Positions 6,751-14,364 of a stretch of 26,962 nucleotides of DNA are shown one piece after another (the first letter of the stretch is position 1; each line of letters opens with the position of its first letter). The position numbers and the translations under genes were made by a program. The stretch is from a virus. The stretch lies in the IMG/VR virus record IMGVR_UViG_3300046009_010127, positions 1 to 26,962 of that record. One strand, given 5' to 3'. Below the pieces are notes generated by a model, which was not told where the DNA came from, searched no databases, and was given only the letters and a program-made list of their open reading frames with translations.

Positions 6751-7335
6751 TTAAGTATTAGCAACTTGATACATTATGTTTTGTGGTTCGTCCATTTTAT
6801 GGACTGACCATGTTATCAATATTTCAGCTATTACATTATTGTGTGTTCTAGAGGTGTGAATACATTGTTCATCTGTATAATTTTTAAAAATTTTATCCCA
6901 ATAAGGATCAAGAGCAAATTTAAAATCTTTAACACGCATATCTACATCGTGAATTAATCCAAGAGGAGTTTCACTTCCACCATTTTTAATGTCTTCCTTA
7001 TTTCTTTTTTTAGAAAACATGTCAAGAGTGTGACTGTAAATTGGTCTTTTATGTGTGGGATCTATGAGAAAAATATCATGACGAGGATGAGGAACTCTAA
7101 TATCAATTTCTGTGCCATGTTTACAAACACGATAGAGTTCTTTAATACAATGAAAAAAACCATCACCTAAATGTTCAAGTATATGGTGTGCAATCACATG
7201 GTCTACACTATCATTATCAAAAGGCAAATTATCTCGTTCTAAATCTAGAACATGATCTGGTTCAGAACCAGCATAACTATCTATATTAATATAATCGGGA
7301 ATTCTTTTGTTGCCTGAACCAATATTTATTTTCAT
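6751..7335 (-). CDS. Class I SAM-dependent methyltransferase
   Basis: A 194-residue protein of the Methyltransf_11 type. Motif I is INIGSGNKR near the N-terminus, followed by acidic HVLDLE (about 30) and DNDSVDHVIAHHILEHL (about 41-57), the usual post-II/motif IV region. The rest has HPRHDIF and several histidines typical of phage and cell-surface-linked methyltransferases. I choose the ATG at 7335, not the GTG at 7344, because AAAGGTGA at 7341-7348 is an excellent ribosome-binding site only for the ATG and overlaps the GTG. It is the first gene of the cassette behind a consensus sigma70 promoter. The substrate is unknown; a sugar or protein carboxyl or hydroxyl group fits the context. Confidence 0.8.
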   Translation of the reverse strand: MKINIGSGNKRIPDYINIDSYAGSEPDHVLDLERDNLPFDNDSVDHVIAHHILEHLGDGFFHCIKELYRVCKHGTEIDIRVPHPRHDIFLIDPTHKRPIYSHTLDMFSKKRNKEDIKNGGSETPLGLIHDVDMRVKDFKFALDPYWDKIFKNYTDEQCIHTSRTHNNVIAEILITWSVHKMDEPQNIMYQVANT

Positions 7336-7357
7336 AATTATCACCTTTAAACATGAA

Positions 7358-7386
7358 ATTATAACACATCTTTATTTATTTGTCAA
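7358..7386 (-). promoter_or_regulatory. Perfect-consensus sigma70 promoter with extended -10
   Basis: On the minus strand TTGACA (7386-7381) is followed by exactly 17 bases and TATAAT (7363-7358). The three bases before TATAAT are TGT, an extended -10 element. Transcription would start near 7351, giving a leader of about 16 bases that contains the AAAGGTGA ribosome-binding site of the methyltransferase. The -35 box overlaps the stop region of the upstream RCC1 gene. The spacer also contains AATAAATA (7380-7373), a late-type motif, so dual early/late use is possible. I saw no other site of this quality. Confidence 0.8.
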
Positions 7387-8663
7387 TAGTACAAATTAGA
7401 AATAGCGGCAATTGTAGTATTTCCACTTGAGGATGGAGTAAAAAGTTTTGAACTGGAGATTTTGCTCCATTTTCTGTCTGTAATTATTTGAGTTGGAGAA
7501 GATACTCCTAATGTACCATAAATACTGGCACTTCCGTTTGAAGATTCTTGTTGATTATTTCCAAATGCTCCGGCTTCATTTCTTCCCCAAGCCCATAATG
7601 TTCCATCATCTTTAAGAGCAAAAGAAGTATCTTGTGAAACGGAAATTTCTGTCCAACCAGTTTGATTGGATATTTGGATTGGTGAAGATCTGCCTGAGAT
7701 AATACTGAGGTCTTGCAATGTTAAAGCCACACCTAGTTGGCCAAAATTATTATTGCCCCATCCCCAAAGGGTTCCATCGGTTTTAATAGCTAATACATGT
7801 ATACCTAATGATAGTGAATGTGGCCCAGCAATTTTTTTCCAATCTGAAGAAGAAAAAATTTGCACTGGAGATGATATGCTAAGTATCGTGGGATCGTTGG
7901 CAGTCCCTAAACGAGCTTGAGGTTTACCCCAAAACCAAAGGGTTCCATCGGTTTTAATAGCTAATACATGACTGCCACTAACTCCAGAAGAAGCCTCAAC
8001 AAGTTTCCAATTATTGTTTGTTCCAACTTGAACAGGAGAAGATCTACCAAATAAGCTACTATTAATTCCTAAAGACCCAGCTTGATTATCCCCCCAAGAG
8101 TATAATTTACCTTCATCTAATTTGCCTCTAATAGCAAATGTTGTATCCATTCCACAAGCAACATATTTCCAAAATGTGTTTGCTCCAACTTGAACAGGAG
8201 AAGACGTATTAATGGTTATGCTAGTATTAGTTCCTAATTGACCATAATCATTTTTTCCCCAACACCATAATGTTCCATCCGTTTTTACAGCACAACTATG
8301 TGCATTACCAGCAGCTATACTATCCCAATTTGTACCAACGCCAATTTGAACAGGTGAAGATAAATTGATTGTTGTGTCAGTTCCTAATTGGCCATATTCA
8401 TTTTTTCCCCAAGCCCATAATGTTCCATCTATTTTTATTGCTAAGGAATGGCCAGTTACATCAATTTTTTTCCAAAATTGAGAAGATTGTAATTGCACCG
8501 GCGATGATCTCGAAATCGTTGTTCCATCACCAATAATACCAGATCTTCCATCAACCGAATTATCTCCCCATAAAAATATATGTCCAAATTTTGTTATATT
8601 TTTTAAAGTATTATTTTTTAAAAAACTAGAAGTAACATCTATGTTTTGAGATTTATAAGCCAT
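7383..8663 (-). CDS. RCC1-repeat beta-propeller protein, copy 3
   Basis: A 426-residue protein with seven RCC1-type blades. Each blade shows some form of a D-G-T-L-W-x-W-G-x-N core followed by G-Q-L-G and S-S-P-x-Q; the first (GHIFLWGDN) and fourth (EGKLYSWGDN) are degenerate. Seven blades is the normal number for an RCC1 propeller, so the protein appears complete. There is no signal peptide. It is the third of three tandem paralogs placed after S74 and other fibre genes, which suggests a virion surface adhesin rather than the nucleotide-exchange factor role of eukaryotic RCC1. The N-terminal 20 residues differ from the other copies. The C-terminus is Ser/Thr-rich and ends NLYY. No ribosome-binding site is evident before the ATG, only an A-rich leader. 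The last codons overlap the -35 box of the cassette promoter. Confidence 0.85.
   Translation of the reverse strand: MAYKSQNIDVTSSFLKNNTLKNITKFGHIFLWGDNSVDGRSGIIGDGTTISRSSPVQLQSSQFWKKIDVTGHSLAIKIDGTLWAWGKNEYGQLGTDTTINLSSPVQIGVGTNWDSIAAGNAHSCAVKTDGTLWCWGKNDYGQLGTNTSITINTSSPVQVGANTFWKYVACGMDTTFAIRGKLDEGKLYSWGDNQAGSLGINSSLFGRSSPVQVGTNNNWKLVEASSGVSGSHVLAIKTDGTLWFWGKPQARLGTANDPTILSISSPVQIFSSSDWKKIAGPHSLSLGIHVLAIKTDGTLWGWGNNNFGQLGVALTLQDLSIISGRSSPIQISNQTGWTEISVSQDTSFALKDDGTLWAWGRNEAGAFGNNQQESSNGSASIYGTLGVSSPTQIITDRKWSKISSSKLFTPSSSGNTTIAAISNLYY
7764..7970 (-). repeat. Exact 36-base repeat between two RCC1 blades
   Basis: A 36-base stretch beginning ccaaagggttccatcggttt occurs exactly at 7764-7799 and again at 7935-7970. 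The period is 171 bases, or 57 codons, so the copies are in frame and cover the IKTDGTLW part of blades 5 and 6. Other blades in all three genes share shorter pieces (variants of agagttccatctgttttaat). This implies recent blade duplication or gene conversion. Confidence 0.85.
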
Positions 8664-8669
8664 TTTGTT

Positions 8670-9878
8670 TTAATCAAAAAAAGTTTCGTCTTTTATGCCA
8701 ATCAATCCGGATGCTGAAGTGCTCACACTTATCCAATTTCTACCCCAATCAGAATTGGTAGCCGAACCAAATAAAACAGGCGAGCTCACAGGCGCATTCC
8801 CATAAAGAGCTCCTACAAACGGCTCTACGCTGTCCCATCCCCAAAGAGTCCCATCGGTTTTAATAGCCATAGTTGGTTCTATAAGCTTTGCCCAATTTTT
8901 TGCTGTTCCAATCTGTACTGGAGATGAATATGCTGCACCTGTACCTGGTGGAACATTTAAGAAACTTCCTGCCCATGCCCATAGAGTTCCATCTGTTTTA
9001 ATTGCATGAGCACCAGACCCAAAGATTACTTGTTTCCAAGTATTATCTGTTCCAATCTGAACAGGAGTGCTTCGAAAAGCATAGTAATCGCCGGTAGAAT
9101 CTCCAAAAAACCCATAAGCATTTTCACCCCATATCCAGAGAGTTCCATCTTTTTGAATTCCAGCTACAGCGCTGCCGTAAGCGCCTGTTATTTTTGTCCA
9201 ATTAGTGCTTGATCCAACTTGCGTTGGAGAAGATCTACCAGACCCCCAAGTCCAAAGAGTTCCATCTGATTTGGTAGCCCATGCCAAATGGAAGAAATCG
9301 GGAGCTTTTACAGATATCCATTTATTGTCTGTACCTATCTGAGTTGGAGAAGATTTGTTATTACTAAGAGATCCGAACGTAAAAGATGCTGGACCATAAC
9401 CTAATTGGCCGTTATAATTATGCCCCCAAGACCAAAGAGTTCCATCTGTTTTAATAGCAAATGTTGAATAACCACCTGTTTCTACAATTAACCAATTAGT
9501 GTTAGCGCCAATTTGAATCGGTGACGATTTGCCTGCTAAAAAGTTTGAAGTATTGTCTCCAATTTGACCATAATCGTTTGCGCCCCAACCCCATAATGTT
9601 CCATCCGATTTAGTAGCAAAGGTGGTCAAAGAACTAGAATCAATTGAGGACCAATTAGCTCTTCCTCCAAGTATAGTAGGAGATGATCGTCTGGTCAGAT
9701 CATTCAAACCTAGTTGGCCACGATCATTTAAGCCTACACCAAAAATATAATTTTGTAAAGGAAAATCTCTAATATATGGATAGGCCTCAGATAATCTAGC
9801 TCGACTCACATATATTCCAAGTGATGTATTGGATATATCAAGTGTAGCGCTATTCTTAGAAATTAAATAATTGGTCAT
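8670..9878 (-). CDS. RCC1-repeat beta-propeller protein, copy 2
   Basis: A 402-residue paralog of the two flanking RCC1 genes. Six clear blades carry S/T/K-D-G-T-L-W (GWGANDYGQIG, SWGHNYNGQLG, TWGSGRSS, IWGENAYGFFG, AWAGS, GWDSV). A degenerate first blade (IFGVGLNDRGQLG) makes seven. The N-terminal 40 residues (MTNYLISKNSATLDI onward) are not propeller-like and differ from the other copies; they may be the attachment or oligomerisation part. The gene follows copy 1 after 5 bases and precedes copy 3 by 6. The leader is A/T-rich with no strong ribosome-binding site, so it may rely on coupling. The probable role is receptor or glycan binding at the tail; this rests on position and the propeller fold. 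Confidence 0.85.
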   Translation of the reverse strand: MTNYLISKNSATLDISNTSLGIYVSRARLSEAYPYIRDFPLQNYIFGVGLNDRGQLGLNDLTRRSSPTILGGRANWSSIDSSSLTTFATKSDGTLWGWGANDYGQIGDNTSNFLAGKSSPIQIGANTNWLIVETGGYSTFAIKTDGTLWSWGHNYNGQLGYGPASFTFGSLSNNKSSPTQIGTDNKWISVKAPDFFHLAWATKSDGTLWTWGSGRSSPTQVGSSTNWTKITGAYGSAVAGIQKDGTLWIWGENAYGFFGDSTGDYYAFRSTPVQIGTDNTWKQVIFGSGAHAIKTDGTLWAWAGSFLNVPPGTGAAYSSPVQIGTAKNWAKLIEPTMAIKTDGTLWGWDSVEPFVGALYGNAPVSSPVLFGSATNSDWGRNWISVSTSASGLIGIKDETFFD

Positions 9879-9883
9879 TTTTA

Positions 9884-11104
9884 TTAATTATAACCTGGAT
9901 CTTTTAAAGCCAAAAAATTTACAGAACCAGTAATTCCAGTAGCAGGAGAAATCATAGAAACTTTTTTAAAACCAACATTTGAGGTTTCAGGAATTGCTCT
10001 AGAGAAAACATGTGTCAAAAGTTGAACTGGAGATGATCGATAGGGAATCCATTGGCCATCAGCAGTATTTGAAGGATTATAATTCCATGTGCCCCAAACC
10101 CAAAGAGTTCCATCCGATTTTACTCCAATTGTGTGAGTGTTACCTGAAAAGAAATTATTTCCGCCAATTTCCACATATCTCCATGGAATTTGACCATCAC
10201 CTTGCGAAAATACCTGAACAGGAGAGCTTCTATTAATACTTGTGTTATCACCAATTTGTCCTACTACGTTAGAACCCCAAGCCCATAAAGTTCCATCAGT
10301 TTTAAATGCTGTTACACTTCCTCCAGCGTGAACTGATCTCCAATTTGTGTTTGCTCCAATTTGAACAGGTGATGAGTATGTTTTACCTAGTGGAAAAAGT
10401 TCATTTGGATTTAAACGTGAACCTTCTCCCCATATCCAGAGAGTTCCATCTGATTTAATAGCCATTTTAATTGAGCTAGCATTACTGATAGATTTCCAAT
10501 TCGTATTTGCTCCAATCTGAACAGGAGAACTTTTTGTAATTGTTGTTATATCACCAACTTCGCCATTACCATTTTGGCCCCAAGACCAAAGAGTTCCATT
10601 GTTTTTAAGAGCTAAAGTGTAATCTATTGCAAACCAATCGTTTGAATTACCAATTTGAGTAGGAGAAGAACGATTAATGGTGTCATTAAGACCTAGTTGG
10701 CCACTATTATTTAATCCCCAAGACCAAATAGTTCCATCAGTTTTAATAGCTGTAGCTGCATATGAAAGGGCTGAAATTGCTTTCCAATTTGTGTTTGATC
10801 CTATTTGAGTTGGGCTGGAAACCCATGTTCCGGCAATAGCACCAGTATACCATTGTGGGTTGTATCCCCAACCCCATAATGTTCCATCTGTTCTAATAGC
10901 AAAAGAAAAATTTGATCCAGGATCGCCTGCGATATATTTCCAAGAAGCGGAATTTGCTGTTTGTTGCCAAAAAGTTTCACCGTTAGAATCCCTATTTGTA
11001 TAATGCCATAGTGTTCCACCAACAGTTATATCATCTAAAATTGGAAGCTCAGGTCCAATCGAATCTCTTAAAAGAAGTTGATCGGTGTTAACCTTAAATA
11101 CCAT
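9884..11104 (-). CDS. RCC1-repeat beta-propeller protein, copy 1
   Basis: A 406-residue RCC1-type propeller. The G-T-L-W or G-T-I-W cores lie near residues 30, 74, 124, 170, 220, 271 and 332, a spacing of about 50 residues giving seven blades; the first (VGGTLWHYTNRD) is degenerate. Loops between blades carry SSPTQIGSNTNW-type motifs, the variable positions lying just after W-G and before S-S-P. The gene overlaps the end of the S74 fibre gene by 11 bases, tying it to the fibre block. There is no signal peptide or catalytic motif. Eukaryotic RCC1 binds chromatin and Ran, but bacterial and phage relatives are often surface or carbohydrate-linked, so an adhesin is the best guess. Confidence 0.85.
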   Translation of the reverse strand: MVFKVNTDQLLLRDSIGPELPILDDITVGGTLWHYTNRDSNGETFWQQTANSASWKYIAGDPGSNFSFAIRTDGTLWGWGYNPQWYTGAIAGTWVSSPTQIGSNTNWKAISALSYAATAIKTDGTIWSWGLNNSGQLGLNDTINRSSPTQIGNSNDWFAIDYTLALKNNGTLWSWGQNGNGEVGDITTITKSSPVQIGANTNWKSISNASSIKMAIKSDGTLWIWGEGSRLNPNELFPLGKTYSSPVQIGANTNWRSVHAGGSVTAFKTDGTLWAWGSNVVGQIGDNTSINRSSPVQVFSQGDGQIPWRYVEIGGNNFFSGNTHTIGVKSDGTLWVWGTWNYNPSNTADGQWIPYRSSPVQLLTHVFSRAIPETSNVGFKKVSMISPATGITGSVNFLALKDPGYN

Positions 11105-11645
11105 TTTTATTTTCTAATTTTTGTATTCTATCATTTAGTTCTTTAACTGTTTCCACCAAGTAAGCAATAATACCTTGATAGTTTATTGTTTTAAAACCTT
11201 GATTAGTTTGATTTACTAAATGCGGTAAAGTTTTTTCAACATCTTGAGCAATAAAACCCGAAGCTTTTCTGCCGTTATCTTTCCAATTAAATTCAACCCC
11301 TGATAATTTTGAAACCATGGAAATTGGATTTTTAATTTCTAAAATATTATCCTTTAATGATATATCGGATACTGTATTGAAATTAATTGAAGTAAGTGTT
11401 GCCGTATTTGGATTAAAATACAATTGAGTATTTGATATAAAAACATTTGGAGAAAGTAAACCAGTATTAGAAGAAGCTAAACAAACCGGATAATCTAAAT
11501 TTGTAGTTATATTTACATTAGCAATAGCTGGTATAGCTATTGACACATTTGAAATTTGATAAACTTTGCCTTGCGTGTCTACACTAACGATTGCAGTTCT
11601 TAAATTACTTCCGTATATTCCAGCAGGTACGCCAAGAGTAGCCAT
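11094..11645 (-). CDS. Short fibre protein with S74 intramolecular chaperone
   Basis: A 183-residue protein. Residues 1-90 are beta-rich and include SVDTQGKVYQISNVSIA, a motif common in phage fibres. From residue 93 the peptidase S74 chaperone follows: SDISLKDNI (93-101), FNWKDNGRKASGFIAQDVEKTLP (119-141) and a C-terminal coiled coil (ETVKELNDRIQKLENK). Ser93 and Lys98 keep the spacing of the Ser/Lys dyad used for self-cleavage in endosialidase and related fibres, so release of the chaperone after trimerisation is likely. That would leave a mature part of only about 92 residues, very short for such a fibre. The ATG has GGAG 10 bases upstream. The gene sits between small fibre genes and the RCC1 genes. 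Confidence 0.85.
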   Translation of the reverse strand: MATLGVPAGIYGSNLRTAIVSVDTQGKVYQISNVSIAIPAIANVNITTNLDYPVCLASSNTGLLSPNVFISNTQLYFNPNTATLTSINFNTVSDISLKDNILEIKNPISMVSKLSGVEFNWKDNGRKASGFIAQDVEKTLPHLVNQTNQGFKTINYQGIIAYLVETVKELNDRIQKLENKNGI

Positions 11646-11646
11646 T

Positions 11647-11973
11647 TTATGTTATCTCCAAAGCTGAAACAATTACATCAGCTGAACTCGTTAAAGAAGA
11701 TTGAACATTTATAAAATCTCCAGCTTCCAAAACTAATTTTTGGTCTCCTCCAATTGGTACGAGAGTTTGTCCAGAAGCAATTGGTGCCATATGCGTTAAA
11801 AAACACAATGTACCGCCAGAATTTACCATTACATTTGCTGTAATTGCTGTTCCAGTTTTATTAGCAACAGACATACCAATTATTGTTGTTTGGGTTGCAG
11901 CTTGACAAACGTAAACATTTGAAGCTGAAGTACCAACCGAATTAGTTAAATTATTTTTAAAACTATTTGCCAT
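11647..11973 (-). CDS. Small beta-sandwich virion protein
   Basis: A 108-residue beta-rich protein (ANKTGTAITANVMVNSGG near residues 36-53, then VPIGGDQKLVLEAGDFINVQSS near 72-93). The pattern (N-x-T-G-x-A-I-T-x-x-V ... G-G-D-Q-K-L-V-L-E-x-G-D) is, from memory, widespread in marine phage tail or decoration proteins; the function is not established. Two Cys are present (28 and 57). AAAAAGG lies about 8 bases before the ATG. It abuts the S74 fibre gene by a single base, so the two are probably made in fixed proportion and may assemble into the same fibre. Confidence 0.75.
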   Translation of the reverse strand: MANSFKNNLTNSVGTSASNVYVCQAATQTTIIGMSVANKTGTAITANVMVNSGGTLCFLTHMAPIASGQTLVPIGGDQKLVLEAGDFINVQSSLTSSADVIVSALEIT

Positions 11974-11986
11974 TTTAGTACCTTTT

Positions 11987-12535
11987 TTATCCTAAAGCAA
12001 TTGAAAATGCGAGAGCATCAGCACTAGCAACGTTTGCTGCAATAAAAGCTCCGTTAGCATAAACGGCAGCTGAATTTGATTTAGCTGAAGTTGTATTTAA
12101 AAGATTACCAGAAGAACCAATTAATAGAGTTACATTTGCAATTTCGTGATTTCCATATGAAACAAATGTTGTTCCAGCAAAAGTTGCAGTATTTTGTATA
12201 ATACTTGTTGTATTACCAACATATAAATCTCTAGTTATATCTAAGTCCTCAAGTATAGAAACGTTTCCAGAAACATTCAAATCTTCTAAAATATATCCAG
12301 AACCATTTACGTTGAGGTTATCAAAACCAATAACATCTAAGGTAATATTACCACTTACTGTAAGGTCTCCTCCAATTGTAACATCATTTTCAATGTGTAC
12401 ATTAGTATTAGCAACATAAGTTTTTGTTACGCCGCCTTCTCTTAAAAAATTTATATCTTCAACAATTTGTTGAGTTGTTGATAACCATTGATAAAATGTG
12501 TTAGTAGTAACTACTGAGCTTATTATGTTAGCCAT
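11987..12535 (-). CDS. Short tail fibre-like protein
   Basis: A 182-residue protein. The N-terminus (NTFYQWLSTTQQIVEDINFL, residues 12-31) is the helical head found on many T4-like fibre proteins. It is followed by a run of short beta repeats (VTIGGDLTVSGNITLDVI, LNVSGNVSILEDLDITRDL) typical of a triple-beta-helix stalk, and a short Ala/Asn segment (YANGAFIAANVASA) like those in the 458-residue fibre. There is no receptor-binding tip of its own, so it probably joins with the next two short proteins. It starts in a TAATG overlap with the 81-residue coiled-coil gene, with CGGAAA as a likely ribosome-binding site. Confidence 0.75.
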   Translation of the reverse strand: MANIISSVVTTNTFYQWLSTTQQIVEDINFLREGGVTKTYVANTNVHIENDVTIGGDLTVSGNITLDVIGFDNLNVNGSGYILEDLNVSGNVSILEDLDITRDLYVGNTTSIIQNTATFAGTTFVSYGNHEIANVTLLIGSSGNLLNTTSAKSNSAAVYANGAFIAANVASADALAFSIALG

Positions 12536-12780
12536 TATTGTTTCCGAAGTGAGGCAATCTCAATGAGTAAATTTTTAATGTCTTGCATGTCTGTTTCTAA
12601 TTTTGCTAAACGTTGTTTTGTTTCGCTTTCTTCTTTTTTAAGTGCTTGAACTAAATTTTTTTTATTTTTATATTCTCGTAGAGCAGCTAAATTATTATTT
12701 AGAAGAGCTTTAGAGTTTACATCTCTAACTAAATTTTCATCTTCTGTTTGAACTAAAATATTAGAATCTATCATTGTCAT
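12535..12780 (-). CDS. Small coiled-coil protein of the baseplate/fibre boundary
   Basis: An 81-residue protein. The N-terminal 40 residues (SNILVQTEDENLVRDVNSKALL, then NNLAALREYKNKKN) are polar. The rest is a clear coiled coil (EESETKQRLAKLETDMQDIKNLLIEIASL). From memory, small proteins with the pattern L-V-x-x-x-x-E-N-L-V-R-D-x-x-S-x-A-L-L-N are recurrent in T4-like marine phages, without known function. The first Met is favoured over Met3 because its ATG overlaps the stop of the 528-residue gene as ATGA. The stop overlaps the fibre gene downstream. It may be a fibre-to-baseplate linker or chaperone. Confidence 0.75.
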   Translation of the reverse strand: MTMIDSNILVQTEDENLVRDVNSKALLNNNLAALREYKNKKNLVQALKKEESETKQRLAKLETDMQDIKNLLIEIASLRKQ

Positions 12781-14363
12781 GGTGCTAATGCTATTGCTCT
12801 AAAATCTTTAATAATAGGAATATAATTTGTATCTGAAGATCTCATTACTATTTTAATTGAAAATGTTTTAAAATTATTATATGTTACACCATCTGTTCCA
12901 AGATAAGAACAATCTAATGTTAATGGTTTATACAAATATTCAATAAAATCCGTTGTAACTTGTGATTTAGTGGAATTTAAAATAGATTCATTTCCTTGTT
13001 GAACACTTTTCATTCTAACATAAGGTCTTTCTTCAAACAAAGTTTCATCTTCATCAGCTAAAACTCTATAATAAACTTCAATATTAGTTTCTGTTGGTTG
13101 ATAAGCCGTAAGGTAAACACGAATCATATTTGCATCAAAACCATCTGCTAAATTAACCCTACGAGTAATATAACGAGCTGCAGCTGGTCCACCTTTTGGA
13201 CTAAGTTCTGATTCACAAGATATAACAGCTCTATTTTCGCTTGTTGATTGTGGACCTCCTGCATCATAATTCAAAAATATGTTTGTATTTCCTACATAGC
13301 CAGATCCTTCAGTTGTTATTTCAATTCTTTCTATTGTGCCTGTTGTCGTATTAGCAACTGCTTTTCCTACAAAACCTGAACCCGGATAAACATCTGAATA
13401 AGAAGCTGTACTATTAGAAACATAAAGTGTAGCATTACCAGTTTGATTTCTACCAGCATCAACAATAGTAAATTTATCGAGAGATAATCCACAATCATTA
13501 ATTATATTTTTTACTCCAACTAAACTTACCCTTGAAGCATCAATCATAGGTGAAATTGTATTGTCGGATGTTGTTAAACCAGATTTAATAAAAATGGAAT
13601 TGCCAGTAGAACGTACCACTTTTCTGGTGTCTAAAACTAAATTTTCTTCTTGTAAAAAACGTGTGTATTCAGTATCTAAAATTCCGCTAGAATTATCTCT
13701 TAATCTGTACAAATATTGTGTTGAAGCTCCGTCAAATAAAAGTTCTTGTGTTGTAACTTTCATTAAATCATATTCAACATTTGATGATGGTGCTAAATTT
13801 TCAAAAACAACTTCTGTTGTTGTATCTTTTACAAAATCACAAGCATTTAAACGAAACATCAAATCAATATCTTGATAAGGAGTATAAGTTGAACCGTTTT
13901 GAGATTTAAAAAATGACCCAGCAAAAACTTGTTTGTCTACTCGCCGATCAGAACCATCAAGTCTTGCTCCTCCAATTTCCGCTATAAAAACTTCATAATT
14001 GTCTGAATTAGTAAACATTACAATTGCATGTTCACCAGGCAAAAGAAAAATTGGTGCAGGAAATTTAAATCTTGTATAATGATTTGGATTTGAGAGATTA
14101 GGAATATTAGAACCTACACCAGAAACAACATTTATTTTGTCTGGTCTTAAAGATACTTGACCAAGAGCTGCGCTACTATGAATCATTGAAGAATGAGGAT
14201 AACCATTAATAGTAGGTCTTAGTTGAATGGTAAATGGTTGAAATGTTACTTCATCTTTTTTCTTAAAAACTAAATCAACACTATGCACAAACATACCTTT
14301 TGGATAAGTTGCTGCATCAACAAAAAAAGTTTGTGCTACTGGATCAATAAACGATGTTGCCAT
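12777..14363 (-). CDS. Baseplate-associated structural protein (PVAQTF type)
   Basis: A 528-residue beta-rich protein. The start (FIDPVAQTFFVDAATYPKGM, then FVHSVDLVFKKKD and RPTINGYPHSSMI) is a signature I know from the C-terminal part of large T4-like marine baseplate proteins. Here it forms its own gene, directly after the 1762-residue protein. Residues near 340-380 hold an IEITTEGSGYVGNTNIFL segment related to one in gp6, gp7-like and gp8. The C-terminal region is a beta sandwich (RVNLADGFDANMIRVYLTAY). AGGAA lies about 6 bases before the ATG. It likely sits at the wedge periphery where fibres attach. T4 gp10/gp11-like roles are possible but cannot be assigned by sequence alone. Confidence 0.75.
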   Translation of the reverse strand: MATSFIDPVAQTFFVDAATYPKGMFVHSVDLVFKKKDEVTFQPFTIQLRPTINGYPHSSMIHSSAALGQVSLRPDKINVVSGVGSNIPNLSNPNHYTRFKFPAPIFLLPGEHAIVMFTNSDNYEVFIAEIGGARLDGSDRRVDKQVFAGSFFKSQNGSTYTPYQDIDLMFRLNACDFVKDTTTEVVFENLAPSSNVEYDLMKVTTQELLFDGASTQYLYRLRDNSSGILDTEYTRFLQEENLVLDTRKVVRSTGNSIFIKSGLTTSDNTISPMIDASRVSLVGVKNIINDCGLSLDKFTIVDAGRNQTGNATLYVSNSTASYSDVYPGSGFVGKAVANTTTGTIERIEITTEGSGYVGNTNIFLNYDAGGPQSTSENRAVISCESELSPKGGPAAARYITRRVNLADGFDANMIRVYLTAYQPTETNIEVYYRVLADEDETLFEERPYVRMKSVQQGNESILNSTKSQVTTDFIEYLYKPLTLDCSYLGTDGVTYNNFKTFSIKIVMRSSDTNYIPIIKDFRAIALAP

Positions 14364-14364
14364 A

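Noticed and set aside
3477-7335. Cassette as an inserted transposon or integrated element
   Set aside because: No transposase, integrase, terminal inverted repeats or target duplications are visible at either end.
7336-7344. GTG at 7344 as start of the methyltransferase
   Set aside because: It lies inside the AAAGGTGA ribosome-binding site, leaving no upstream signal for itself, whereas the ATG at 7335 has ideal spacing.
7383-11104. Diversity-generating retroelement acting on the RCC1 genes
   Set aside because: No reverse transcriptase gene, template repeat or adenine-biased variable repeat is seen; the repeats are ordinary in-frame blade repeats.
7383-11104. Repeats of about 50 codons read as a CRISPR array
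   Set aside because: They are protein-coding RCC1 blades with long variable parts in one continuous frame, and no cas genes are present.
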